Shown here: piece by piece, positions 39,151 through 50,662 of the stretch
Position numbering within the stretch: the first letter of the stretch is position 1
Layout: the number at the start of each line of letters is the position of its first letter
Source of the DNA: Cryobacterium sp. Y11
Lineage (GTDB): Bacteria; Actinomycetota; Actinomycetes; Actinomycetales; Microbacteriaceae
Assembly: GCF_002929535.1 (NCBI RefSeq)
Contig: NZ_PJJO01000051.1
Location: 80,249-144,248 of the forward strand
Length of the DNA stretch: 64,000 nt
Direction: 5' to 3'
Notes under the pieces: model-generated
Told to the model about the DNA's origin: nothing
Seen by the model: the letters and a program-made list of their open reading frames with translations, nothing else
Databases searched by the model: none
Position numbers and translations under genes: made by a program

Positions 39151-40328
39151 CCGAGGTCGTCGTCGGTGCGGGCACCAAACACGATCTCGTCCCAGCTGGG
39201 CATTGAGGCGCGCCCGCGCTTGGGCGTTGTGCGGCCGTGGTTGGTGCGTTCCTGCGCCCGCGCGGCCTGGTTGGCCCAGGCGTTGCCGGTGGGTTCCGGT
39301 GTGGTCGCCGGTGCCGCGCTCGACTCGTCGGTCAGTGCGGCGGCCGTCAGTGCGGCCTCGGCCGGTGCTGTTCGGCGTGGCCGCATCGATGCCGCGGCTG
39401 CGGTGGACTGAACCGGCGGCTGCGCGAGCCCCTGCGCCGAAGCGGATGCCGTCGGCTTGCCAGCAGCGCCGTCCCCGCTCGCAGCCGCCTCGCGTTCGCC
39501 GCGCCGACGACGCAGCGATTCCAAGAGGTCCGCGGTCTCGCTCATGTTCGAGGCCGGCTCAGCGGCGCGCTTGATCGCCGCTTTCGACACGGCATCGTCG
39601 CGACTGAGCGAGCGCGAATACGGCAGCGCCTCAAGGTTGGGGCTGGTGTCGTTCAAAATTTCGTCCGCGAGCGACTCTTTGAAGTTAAAGGCATTGCTGT
39701 CGAACCGCGACACGTCAGCCGCGCTCGTTTCCGAGCCGACCGCGCGCAGTCGGGGAATGAGCGAGCCCTTGAGCTCGCCCTGCTGGGAGAGTGCGATGGC
39801 CTCACTGCCGACCGGCGTCAGGGAATTCTTTTTCGGTTCGAAACCCCACCGCGCGTCGTGGTCGATCTCGTCGGCGGTGAACGATAACTTCACTATCCAA
39901 CCGCCGCCCGGTTCCTTCCAGCTGGCCCAGCGTTCACCGGTGGCGCCCAGGGAGGCGAGGCGTTCGCGAATGACGCTTCCAAAGTTCACGTTTTCGTCGA
40001 TCGGGTCCGGGTCTATGGCGGTGTGCACCGGCACGCTGAGCGCCGACGACACGATGTATTCCCGTTCAGCGACGACGGGGCCCTCGAAGCGGCGTACGTA
40101 GTCGAGCGAAGCGCCGGTGACGGCCGCGACATCTTCTGCGGACATGCCGGAGCGAATGTGCGCCTGAACTTCCCGTGGGGAAAGCTTGGGCGCGAGGCTC
40201 CGCTCCGTCTGGGTTTGGCGAAGCCGGGACTGTAGAACCTCGTCGATGGCGATGCGATAACGATCGCCATCTTCGGACGCTGCAAGCAGCGCACCGTTCT
40301 CAACCCCAATAACCTTCAATTCCTGCAT
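39147..40328 (-). CDS. sepH: Septation protein SepH
   Basis: 393 residues. The N-terminal DUF3071 domain (MQELKVIGVENGALLAASED) contains an HTH-like motif, LSPREVQAHIRSGMSAEDVA followed by VTGASLDYVRRFEGPVVAE. A long disordered Ala/Pro-rich middle follows. The C-terminal peptide MPSWDEIVFG is the SepH end motif. SepH binds and stimulates FtsZ assembly in actinobacteria. ATG 40328 gives the family N-terminus. Confidence 0.92.
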   Translation of the reverse strand: MQELKVIGVENGALLAASEDGDRYRIAIDEVLQSRLRQTQTERSLAPKLSPREVQAHIRSGMSAEDVAAVTGASLDYVRRFEGPVVAEREYIVSSALSVPVHTAIDPDPIDENVNFGSVIRERLASLGATGERWASWKEPGGGWIVKLSFTADEIDHDARWGFEPKKNSLTPVGSEAIALSQQGELKGSLIPRLRAVGSETSAADVSRFDSNAFNFKESLADEILNDTSPNLEALPYSRSLSRDDAVSKAAIKRAAEPASNMSETADLLESLRRRRGEREAAASGDGAAGKPTASASAQGLAQPPVQSTAAAASMRPRRTAPAEAALTAAALTDESSAAPATTPEPTGNAWANQAARAQERTNHGRTTPKRGRASMPSWDEIVFGARTDDDLG

Positions 40329-40526
40329 GAAGACAAGCCCTCTCGCGATTACCGTTGCCTGCAAGACTGCCACGACTTGATGCCATTTCGCGGGAATACG
40401 CCGGGCGCGGCGCAAGTTGTTTCCTGCGTCCGAATAAAAGATTGGCGAATGGTTTGCTTTTTCAACTGGATTGTTGGAAACTGTGCCCGCCGATTTCGTT
40501 TATCGGCGTAACTGAAATGGATGGGC

Positions 40527-40820
40527 ATGGCAACCGATTACGACGCACCCCGAAAGACTGAAGACGACTCCGAGTCGATCGAGGCCCTCAAGGAACGTGT
40601 GCCAGATAAAATGTCCGGCAGCGTTGATGTTGACGACTCCGACAACCCGGGTGGGTTCGACCTTCCTGGCGCCGACCTGTCCGACCTCGACCTCGATGTC
40701 GTCGTTCTGCCAGCGCAGGCCGACGAGTTCACCTGCGTTAATTGCTTCCTCGTGAAGCACCGCTCGCAGATGGGCCACGAAACCAAGTTCGGACATTTCT
40801 GCCTGGAGTGCGACTCTTAA
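40527..40820 (+). CDS. DUF4193 family zinc-ribbon-like protein
   Basis: 97 residues beginning MATDYDAPRKTEDDSESIEA. It has an acidic middle (DLSDLDLDVVVLP) and a C-terminal four-Cys pattern, CVNC then CLEC, that should bind zinc. DUF4193 is conserved across actinobacteria next to sepH and dut; its function is unknown. A start two codons upstream (40521) is possible but the family begins at MATDYD. Confidence 0.9.
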   Translation: MATDYDAPRKTEDDSESIEALKERVPDKMSGSVDVDDSDNPGGFDLPGADLSDLDLDVVVLPAQADEFTCVNCFLVKHRSQMGHETKFGHFCLECDS

Positions 40821-40823
40821 GTA

Positions 40824-41294
40824 CTACTCAGCTCGACCTGTATCACCCTCGTTGGCCGTACGCGATTGATTAATCGCTGCGGCCAACTGTCGTGGGTGAC
40901 GGCTGGAGATGATCCAATACGGTGCGGGGTCGCTCGCATCGGTGATCGGTACGCGCACAACAGGGGCAATCCAGCCGCGAATGAGTAGCCAGGCGCGGGC
41001 ATCCAGCCGGGGACCGCGTTCCTGGGTGGCCTCGACCTTGTCGAACCAGACAACTTCGCCCAGAAGGTCGGTAGAAATCGTGGCGGGCCCGGCGATCAGC
41101 TCGCCGTTCTGCACCCGCACAACGGGTGAAGCGAGCACCAGGAGCAGCACGCAGCCGCCGTATAGAACGGCGGCAGTGACGATGCCGGCTAGCAGCGAAA
41201 TGGGAACGAGCACGAGGATGCTCGCGGGTATCACCAGCGCGGTGACAAGAAAGGCCCAGACGTTGGGCCACAGTTTTTCACGGTAATCAGGCAT
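40824..41294 (-). CDS. DUF3093 membrane protein
   Basis: 156 residues. Two hydrophobic helices near the N-terminus (NVWAFLVTALVIPASILVLV and a following segment) precede a soluble beta-rich region with LDARAWLLIRGWIAPVVRVPI and YWIISSRHPRQLAAAI, the DUF3093 pattern. Function unknown. It converges on DUF4193 with a 3-bp gap and is divergent from dut. Confidence 0.87.
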   Translation of the reverse strand: MPDYREKLWPNVWAFLVTALVIPASILVLVPISLLAGIVTAAVLYGGCVLLLVLASPVVRVQNGELIAGPATISTDLLGEVVWFDKVEATQERGPRLDARAWLLIRGWIAPVVRVPITDASDPAPYWIISSRHPRQLAAAINQSRTANEGDTGRAE

Positions 41295-41332
41295 GGCTCT
41301 ATTCGATCAGATATCTGCACTACCCTCGACAC

Positions 41333-41830
41333 GTGACAGAAAGCGTCGAAGTACTGATCCAGGCATCCATTCTCCCCAACTACGCGCACCCCGGTGATGC
41401 CGGGGCTGACCTGCACTCGGCCGACGCGCTGGTGCTCGCCCCGGGTACCCGTGCACTTGTCGGTACCGGCGTGTCGATCGCCCTTCCCGACGGGTTTGCC
41501 GCCTTTGTCGTGCCGCGCAGCGGTCTCGCCTCCAAGCACGGCATCACTATCGTGAATGCTCCAGGAACAGTGGATGCCGGCTACCGCGGTGAAATTAAGG
41601 TGGCTCTGCTCAATACCGACCAGTTCGATTCGTTTACGATCAACATCGGCGATCGGATTGCCCAACTCATCGTGATGCCCGTCGCTCGGGCCACTTTCAT
41701 CGCCGTCGACCGGCTGCCGGGCAGTGACCGCGGCGAGGGTGGTTTCGGATCAACCGGCGTGGCGGCTAGGACCCCGGATAGTGAACTAGTGTCGGGCGAA
41801 TCCGCCCAGCGTGAAGGAGAAAATCGGTGA
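41333..41830 (+). CDS. dut: dUTP diphosphatase (dUTPase)
   Basis: 165 residues of the trimeric dUTPase. All motifs are visible: GDAGADLHSAD, PRSGLASKHGI, NAPGTVDAGYRGEI (catalytic Asp), RIAQLIVMPV and the C-terminal GSDRGEGGFGSTG. It hydrolyses dUTP to dUMP, keeping uracil out of DNA. It starts with GTG and overlaps the DUF3710 gene by 4 bp. Confidence 0.95.
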   Translation: MTESVEVLIQASILPNYAHPGDAGADLHSADALVLAPGTRALVGTGVSIALPDGFAAFVVPRSGLASKHGITIVNAPGTVDAGYRGEIKVALLNTDQFDSFTINIGDRIAQLIVMPVARATFIAVDRLPGSDRGEGGFGSTGVAARTPDSELVSGESAQREGENR

Positions 41831-42456
41831 CTGACACCACGAACGCGGGAGAGTTCCCGGAACCCCAGGCTAAATCGGCACCGGATGACCGTGAAAGCGA
41901 TGGCCCGTTTGACGAGTCAGAAGCCAACCCGGTGCGGCCGTACGTCGACCTCGGCGGTATCAAGATTCTGCCGCGCGAGGGTTTACACCTGCGGCTGGAA
42001 ATTGAAGAGGGCAGCAAGCGCGTCGTCGCCATCGGTCTCGACTTCGCCGGGTCTACCCTGCAGGTGCAGCCGTTCGCCGCGCCGCGTTCCAGTGGCCTAT
42101 GGCATGAAATTCGCGACCAGATTGCCGACCAGATCGGTAAACAGGGCGGTACAACGACTCCGCGCGAGGGCCCGTTCGGCCTCGAACTCGTCGCCGAGAT
42201 TCCCGTCGCGGCCGGCCAGGAAGCCGGTGGTGTCACCCGCCTGGCACGTTTCATCGGCGTCGACGGCCCACGCTGGTTTCTGCGCGGCGTCATCGCCGGC
42301 GAGGGCGCCATTGATCCCACCGCCGCAGCCCAGATCGAAGACCTATTCCGCAGCATCGTTGTCGTGCGTGGCTCCACCCCAATGCCGCCGCGCGATCTGA
42401 TTCCCCTGCGTATGCCGGTCACGCCCGCCAGCGCGACCGAAACGACAGCGGTCTAG
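41827..42456 (+). CDS. DUF3710 family protein
   Basis: 209 residues with a GTG start overlapping dut. An acidic N-terminus is followed by YVDLGGIKILPREGLHLRLE and GPFGLELVAEIPV, then GPRWFLRGVIAGEGA, which are DUF3710 landmarks. The function is unknown. The constant placement dut-DUF3710-DUF3159 in actinobacteria suggests one transcript. Confidence 0.9.
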   Translation: MTDTTNAGEFPEPQAKSAPDDRESDGPFDESEANPVRPYVDLGGIKILPREGLHLRLEIEEGSKRVVAIGLDFAGSTLQVQPFAAPRSSGLWHEIRDQIADQIGKQGGTTTPREGPFGLELVAEIPVAAGQEAGGVTRLARFIGVDGPRWFLRGVIAGEGAIDPTAAAQIEDLFRSIVVVRGSTPMPPRDLIPLRMPVTPASATETTAV

Positions 42457-42462
42457 CCGAGC

Positions 42463-43260
42463 ATGAGCGACACTCCCGGCCCGGACGACCGGCAGGACGA
42501 AGCGCACGCGCCGTCGCCCGAGCCCACGCCGACGGCTTCAGCCCTGTTCGCCGAGTCGATGGCCGGGGCTGCGCGACGCGCCGGGTTCGGCGCGGCGACC
42601 GAGGGGGAGGCGATCAGCGGCCAAGCCCTGCTGGCCGCGATGGGCGGCATCCGTGGTCTGATTGAAGCAGTACTCCCGGGCCTGGTGTTTCTGGTCACGT
42701 ATACGCTGACCATCGACCCGTCGACCGATGTGACCCGTGACCCGATCGGTACCCTGCTTCCGTCGCTGGTGGCACCCCTCGTGCTCGGCGTGATCTTCGT
42801 CGCCCTCCGTGCCATCACCAAGCAGACGACGACGCCGGCCCTGGGTGGGCTGGTCGGAACGGCCATCAGTGTCGCGCTTGCCCTGTTCACCGGAAAGCCA
42901 TCCGATTTCTTTCTGGTGGGTCTGTGGACCAACGCCGGCTACGGTGCTGCCCTGCTCGTGTCTGTGCTCGTGCGCTGGCCACTGATTGGCGTTGCCGTCG
43001 GGTTTCTGATGGGTGACGGCGTTGCTTGGCGGCTGGACGCATCGAAACGACGGGTCCTGACCGTTCTTACCCTGTGCTGGACGGGCCTGTTCCTCGGCCG
43101 GTTGGCCGTGCAGCTGCCGCTCTACCTCGCGAACAACGTTGAACTGCTCGCGACGATGAAGCTCCTGATGGGTATCCCGCTGTACGCGCCGCTGCTCGTG
43201 GTGTCCTGGCTGATGGTGCGGTCGGTTTATCGCACAGCGGATGCCGCCGAGTCGCTCTGA
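42463..43260 (+). CDS. DUF3159 integral membrane protein
   Basis: 265 residues. After an acidic, disordered N-terminus comes ALLAAMGGIRGLIEAVLPGL, the start of the DUF3159 domain, and six hydrophobic segments including GLVGTAISVALALFTG and VLVRWPLIGVAVGFLMGDG. Function unknown. It lies 6 bp after the DUF3710 gene. Confidence 0.9.
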   Translation: MSDTPGPDDRQDEAHAPSPEPTPTASALFAESMAGAARRAGFGAATEGEAISGQALLAAMGGIRGLIEAVLPGLVFLVTYTLTIDPSTDVTRDPIGTLLPSLVAPLVLGVIFVALRAITKQTTTPALGGLVGTAISVALALFTGKPSDFFLVGLWTNAGYGAALLVSVLVRWPLIGVAVGFLMGDGVAWRLDASKRRVLTVLTLCWTGLFLGRLAVQLPLYLANNVELLATMKLLMGIPLYAPLLVVSWLMVRSVYRTADAAESL

Positions 43261-43295
43261 TCGACGACTGCGCAGCGAGTGCGTCCTGCTACAGT

Positions 43296-43313
43296 TATCT
43301 TGACGTCAAGATA
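43296..43313. promoter_or_regulatory. 18-bp perfect palindrome upstream of acnA
   Basis: TATCTTGACGTCAAGATA is a perfect palindrome 157 bp before the acnA start. The shape is that of a MarR- or TetR-type operator. It contains TTGACG, a possible -35 element. The protein that binds it cannot be named from this window. Confidence 0.65.
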
Positions 43314-43371
43314 GTTGCCCGACGAAAGCTCGTCGGAACAACTCGATGGAAAAAGGCAGTCCCCGGCATCC

Positions 43372-43390
43372 GCTGGTAAGGCTTACCTTG
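43372..43390. promoter_or_regulatory. DtxR/IdeR-like iron box upstream of acnA
   Basis: GCTGGTAAGGCTTACCTTG matches the 19-bp DtxR/IdeR consensus TWAGGTWAGSCTWACCTWA at 15 positions, including the whole palindromic core GGTAAGGCTTACC. It lies 80 bp before the GTG of aconitase, an iron-sulfur enzyme. This suggests iron-dependent control by a DtxR-family regulator. Confidence 0.7.
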
Positions 43391-43410
43391 CTAGCACGAG
43401 GTTGTGCTAG
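43391..43410. repeat. 7-bp inverted repeat abutting the iron box
   Basis: CTAGCAC (43391-43397) and GTGCTAG (43404-43410) enclose GAGGTT. It directly follows the DtxR-like site. It could be a second operator or a leader hairpin; there is no T-run. Confidence 0.65.
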
Positions 43411-43470
43411 CGCACAAGAATTGAGGATTGCCGCCGGTTCCCCGTCGGCTCCTACAACGGAGAGGGCACT

Positions 43471-46317
<2,847 letters not shown>

Positions 46318-46437
46318 GCTAGTACGAGCTTTGCCAGCTGGCGCCCTGCCAGTATGACCCCGGCGCGTAGACTCGATTTATTCGGGACTGCGCGCCGGTT
46401 TGGCTTGATGTGTTTAGCGACCTGAAAGGTATGACGG

Positions 46438-48387
46438 ATGATCCTTCTGGAGACGATTCACGGTCCCCGGGACCTCGATGGTCTCTCGAAAGAGCAGCTG
46501 CCTCAGCTGGCCGCTGAGATTCGCCGGTTTCTGGTGCGGGAAATTTCTAAAACCGGTGGACATCTGGGACCAAACCTTGGTGTGGTTGAGCTGACCATCG
46601 CCATCCATCGAGTCTTCCACTCGCCAACGGACGCGATCGTGTTCGACACCGGACACCAGTCCTATGTGCACAAGTTGCTCACAGGGCGTCAAGACTTCAG
46701 CAAGCTGCGCCGGACTGACGGGCTCGCCGGATACCCGCAACGTTCCGAGTCCGAGCACGACATCGTCGAGAGCTCGCACGCCTCGAGCTCCCTGTCGTGG
46801 GCGGACGGCATCTCCCGGGCCTTTGAGATGACCGGGCAGAACAAGCGGCACGTCGTTGCCGTTGTCGGTGACGGTGCGCTGACCGGGGGAATGACCTGGG
46901 AGGCCCTCAACAACATCAGCGATGACAACACTCGCAAGCTCATCATCGTGGTCAACGATAATGGACGCTCCTATGCGCCGACCATCGGTGGTATGGCACG
47001 CTTTTTGAACACGGTACGCACCCAGGCTGCCTACCGCGATGCCTACCTGACCAGCCAGAAGGTCTTCGACAAGCTCGGTGCGCCCGGCCGGGCCGTGTAC
47101 CGCGGGGTGCGCGGCGGCCTGCACGGGTTTCTCAGCCGAGTCACCAACAACGAGGCGTTGTACTCCAATCTCGACATTAAATATATCGGCCCGGTCGATG
47201 GGCACGACGTGCACGCGATGGAGGAGGCGCTGGCCCAGGCCAAACGGTACGGGGCCCCCGTCATCGTGCATGCCATCACCCAGAAGGGCAAGGGCTACGA
47301 CCCGGCCGTGCAAGACGTCGCAGACCAGTTCCACGCGGTCGGACAGATTGACCCGGAAACCGGGGAATCCGTCGAAGAACCTGGAGCGGCATCCTGGACG
47401 TCGGTTTTCGCTGACGAGCTGTTGCGTCTGGCGACCGAGAACGAGCGGATCGTGGGCATCACCGCCGCTATGCTGCGTCCCACCGGGCTGCACAAGATGG
47501 CCGAACGTTTTCCGGCCCGCGTGCACGACGTTGGCATTGCCGAACAGCACGCCGTGACGAGTGCAGCCGGGCTGGCCTTTGGCGGCCTGCACCCGGTCGT
47601 CGCGCTCTATGCGACCTTCATCAATCGTGCCTTCGACCAGGTGCTGATGGACGTCGCCCTGCACCGGGCCGGCGTGACCTTCGTGCTCGACCGGGCCGGC
47701 GTGACCGGGCCGGATGGCCCCAGCCACCACGGAATGTGGGACCTGGCCATTTTGCAGGTCGTGCCGAATATTCGGTTGGCTGCCCCGCGAGACTCCGTGC
47801 GTCTACGCGAGGAACTGGGCGAGGCGGTCGTCGTGGATGACGGACCCACGGTACTGCGCTACCCGAAGGGCACCGTCGGGCTCGAGTACGACGCCATTCG
47901 CCGTCTCGACGACGGCGTAGACGTGCTGCAAGAGGCCACCCAACGGGACGTGCTGATTGTCACGGTCGGTCCCATGGCCGCGCTGGGGCTCGAGGTCGCT
48001 GACCGGCTCGCCGCCCAGGGCATCGGGGCAACGGTCGTCGACCCCCGCTGGGTCGTTCCCGTACCGCGGAGCATCATCACCCTCGCCGCCGAGCACCGCA
48101 TCGTCGTCACGATTGAGGACGGCATTCGGGTCGGTGGGATCGGCACGCGCATCCGTCAAGATTTGCGTGAAGCCGGCGTCGACACGGCGGTGACCGAACT
48201 CGGCCTGCCAGACCAGTTCCTCGATCACGGCACCCGCGCCGAAATTCTGGAGCGGGTCGGCCTCACCCCGCAGACCATCGCCCGCGACGTGGTGGCAATG
48301 GTGCTCGGCAGCAAGATTCCCAACGCCCGCCCCCTGCCCGAAGGCCACACCGACACCGGCGCCATCCAAGTAACCCGCCGAGACTAG
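46438..48387 (+). CDS. dxs: 1-deoxy-D-xylulose-5-phosphate synthase
   Basis: 649 residues. GGHLGPNLGVVELTIAIH, TPP-binding VVGDGALTGGMTWEALNNI closing with VVNDNGRSY, GPVDGHDVHAMEEAL, and the transketolase motif DRAGVTGPDGPSHHGMWDL identify Dxs. It condenses pyruvate and glyceraldehyde-3-phosphate for the MEP isoprenoid pathway and also supplies the DXP used by ThiG. ATG 46438 gives the normal start. Large palindromes follow the stop. Confidence 0.96.
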   Translation: MILLETIHGPRDLDGLSKEQLPQLAAEIRRFLVREISKTGGHLGPNLGVVELTIAIHRVFHSPTDAIVFDTGHQSYVHKLLTGRQDFSKLRRTDGLAGYPQRSESEHDIVESSHASSSLSWADGISRAFEMTGQNKRHVVAVVGDGALTGGMTWEALNNISDDNTRKLIIVVNDNGRSYAPTIGGMARFLNTVRTQAAYRDAYLTSQKVFDKLGAPGRAVYRGVRGGLHGFLSRVTNNEALYSNLDIKYIGPVDGHDVHAMEEALAQAKRYGAPVIVHAITQKGKGYDPAVQDVADQFHAVGQIDPETGESVEEPGAASWTSVFADELLRLATENERIVGITAAMLRPTGLHKMAERFPARVHDVGIAEQHAVTSAAGLAFGGLHPVVALYATFINRAFDQVLMDVALHRAGVTFVLDRAGVTGPDGPSHHGMWDLAILQVVPNIRLAAPRDSVRLREELGEAVVVDDGPTVLRYPKGTVGLEYDAIRRLDDGVDVLQEATQRDVLIVTVGPMAALGLEVADRLAAQGIGATVVDPRWVVPVPRSIITLAAEHRIVVTIEDGIRVGGIGTRIRQDLREAGVDTAVTELGLPDQFLDHGTRAEILERVGLTPQTIARDVVAMVLGSKIPNARPLPEGHTDTGAIQVTRRD

Positions 48388-48389
48388 CC

Positions 48390-48459
48390 CCCCGTCCCGG
48401 CTACGGACGGGGCCCGGGCCCCGTCCACGGGCCCAGTTTATAAACTGGGCCCGCGGACG
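48390..48459. terminator. Array of palindromes between dxs and the fadB-like gene
   Basis: There are three overlapping symmetrical elements. Hairpin 48390-48412 has CCCCGTCC pairing with GGACGGGG. The perfect 20-bp palindrome is GACGGGGCCCGGGCCCCGTC at 48406-48425. A perfect 26-bp palindrome at 48428-48453 (centre AGTTTATAAACT) is extended by CGTCC/GGACG flanks to 48422-48459. They lie between convergent genes and lack T-runs. They probably act as a bidirectional, mutually exclusive terminator or anti-read-through structure. Confidence 0.6.
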
Positions 48460-48496
48460 TGAAGTGGGCCCGGTCAAGGGCCGTGCCCCGTTCTCG

Positions 48497-50662
48497 CTAG
48501 CTGTGAGCGGATGCTGCCCCGACCGCTGCGCCGATCCCGCGGATCGCCGGCGTATGGAAGGTGCCGCCGAAGACCCGCTCGCTCGCGCCGACCCGGTCGA
48601 GGTACGGGGTGATCCCGCCCATCTGGAACGGCCAGCCAGCGCCCAGGAGCATGCACAGGTCGATGTCCTCGGCCGCGTGTACCACAGTGGCGTCGAGCAT
48701 CCGCTTGATCTCGTCGACCAGGCCGTCTTCGACCCGCTGCAGAATCTGTGCGGCCGTCATCGGCGTGCTGCCGCCGGCGACGATCTTCAGCGCGCCCTTG
48801 TCGAAACCGGTACGGCGGCCCTTACCGTCACGCTCGAGAATCTTGCCGTGTTCGGCGAGCTTGTGCAGATTATCGCTCTCGAAGAACCGGTCGGGGAACG
48901 CCGCATGGTGGGTGTCGAGCACGTGAGCGCCGACGGTGAGGCCGACCAATTCGAGCAGCTCGAACGGGCTCATGGGCAGGCCGAACGGCGCAACAGCGGC
49001 TTCAACGACCTCGAACGGGGTGCCCGTGTCGACGGCGTGCATTGCTTCACCGAGCAGCTTGGCGAGCACCCGGTTCACCACGAAGCCGGGCGTGTCCCGA
49101 GTGATTACCGCGTTTTTTCGCAGCTTACCGGCAACGACCATGGCCGTGGCGAGCGTCACCTCATCGGTCTGCGGAGTGTTGACGACCTCGATCAGCGGCA
49201 TGACGGCTACCGGGTTGAAGAAGTGGAACCCAACTAGGCGCTCCGGATGCGTCAGCTTCGACCCGATCTGCTCGACCGACAGCGATGAGGTGTTCGTGGC
49301 CAGAATGGCCTCGGGGGAGATGAACTTCTCGATCTCGGCGAACACGTTTTGCTTGACGCCGAGTTCTTCGAAGACGGCCTCGATCACCCAGTCCGCATCG
49401 GAGAACAACGACTTGTCGGTCGTGCCCGTCACGAGGGCGCGCAGCCGGTTGGCCTCGTCGGGGGAGATGCGATTTTTAGCCTGGAGGGTGGCAATCTCGT
49501 CGTGAATATAGGCCACACCCTTGTCAACGCGCGCCTGGTCTAGGTCGGTGATGACGACGGGCACTTTGAGGCGCCGCACGAACAGCAGCGCGAACTGGCT
49601 GGCCATGAGACCGGCTCCGATCACGCCCACCTTGGTGATCGGGCGGGCCAGCTTCTTGTCCGGCGCTCCGGCCGGCCGCTTGGCGCGCTTTTGCACGAGG
49701 TTAAAGGCGTAGATGCTTGCCTGCAGTTGGTCGCCGGCGATGAGTCCGGCCAAAGCCTCGTCTTCGCGCTGAAAGCCTTCGGCACGAGTGCCACTCTTGG
49801 CGGCCTGCAGCAGGTCGAGCGCCACATACGGTGACGTGGCGACTTCGCCGATGCGGTTCACGAGCATCTTGCGGGCAATACCGATGGCAACGTCCCACTT
49901 GACCAGGCGTTCGATCTTGCCTGGTGTATTCGGTCGGGACACCTTCACCGTGCCGGCGATCACCCCGTCGGCCCAAGCAATGGACTCTTCGAGAAACCGC
50001 GCCGAGGTGAACATGACATCCGCGATACCGAGGGCGAGGGCATCCGCTCCGGTGAGGGTGCGGTTGTTCTTGAGGGGGTTCTCGATAATGACTTTCAGGG
50101 CATTTTCGATACCGATCAGGTTGGGCAGCAGGTAGGAGCCGCCCCAGCCGGGAATCAGGCCGAGAAAGACCTCGGGTAGCGCGATTGCCGGCACGGCTGC
50201 GTCCACCGTGCGATAGCTCGCGTTCAGGCCAACCTCGAGGCCACCGCCGAGCGCGAGTCCGTTGATGAACACGAACGACGGCACGCCGAGCGTGTCGAGC
50301 TTGCCGAGCGCGTGGTGGCCGAGCTGGCCGAGCAGCGCGCCGACTTCAAGCGAGGGAATCTCGGCAACCTTGCTGAGGTCAGCGCCAGCGGCCAAAATGA
50401 ACGGCTTACCGGTGACGGCCACGCCGTGAATTTCGCCGCGCCCGGCGCGAGCCGTGAGCTCGTCCATGGTCGCGGCGAACTCGAGCAGGGTGACCGGGCC
50501 GAGGGTATTCGGCCGGGTGTGGTCGCGTCCGTTGTCGAGCGTCACGAGAGCCAGCGTACGGCCGGCGGAGAGTGGTACATCGCGCATGAAAGAATGTGTG
50601 ACAACCTCGTCGCCGCTGATCGCAACCAGCGAGCTGAAGTCCAAAGTACTGTAGTCGGTCAT
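48497..50662 (-). CDS. fadB: Fatty-acid oxidation multifunctional protein (3-hydroxyacyl-CoA dehydrogenase / enoyl-CoA hydratase)
   Basis: 721 residues. The N-terminal crotonase domain has the oxyanion strands FILAAGADLSKV and INGLALGGGLEVGLNASY, with LPEVFLGLIPGWGGSYLLP. The middle NAD-binding domain has KVGVIGAGLMASQFALLF (the usual GxGxxGxG appears as GAGLMASQ), ILATNTSSLSVEQIG and HPERLVGFHFFNPVAVMPL. A C-terminal HAD domain carries DTPGFVVNRVLAKLLGEA. It does steps two and three of beta-oxidation. It overlaps the thiolase gene by 4 bp. Confidence 0.93.
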   Translation of the reverse strand: MTDYSTLDFSSLVAISGDEVVTHSFMRDVPLSAGRTLALVTLDNGRDHTRPNTLGPVTLLEFAATMDELTARAGRGEIHGVAVTGKPFILAAGADLSKVAEIPSLEVGALLGQLGHHALGKLDTLGVPSFVFINGLALGGGLEVGLNASYRTVDAAVPAIALPEVFLGLIPGWGGSYLLPNLIGIENALKVIIENPLKNNRTLTGADALALGIADVMFTSARFLEESIAWADGVIAGTVKVSRPNTPGKIERLVKWDVAIGIARKMLVNRIGEVATSPYVALDLLQAAKSGTRAEGFQREDEALAGLIAGDQLQASIYAFNLVQKRAKRPAGAPDKKLARPITKVGVIGAGLMASQFALLFVRRLKVPVVITDLDQARVDKGVAYIHDEIATLQAKNRISPDEANRLRALVTGTTDKSLFSDADWVIEAVFEELGVKQNVFAEIEKFISPEAILATNTSSLSVEQIGSKLTHPERLVGFHFFNPVAVMPLIEVVNTPQTDEVTLATAMVVAGKLRKNAVITRDTPGFVVNRVLAKLLGEAMHAVDTGTPFEVVEAAVAPFGLPMSPFELLELVGLTVGAHVLDTHHAAFPDRFFESDNLHKLAEHGKILERDGKGRRTGFDKGALKIVAGGSTPMTAAQILQRVEDGLVDEIKRMLDATVVHAAEDIDLCMLLGAGWPFQMGGITPYLDRVGASERVFGGTFHTPAIRGIGAAVGAASAHS

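Noticed and set aside
46414..47730. 438-codon minus-strand open frame within dxs
   Set aside because: It is antisense to a certain gene, with no signature and no ribosome binding site.
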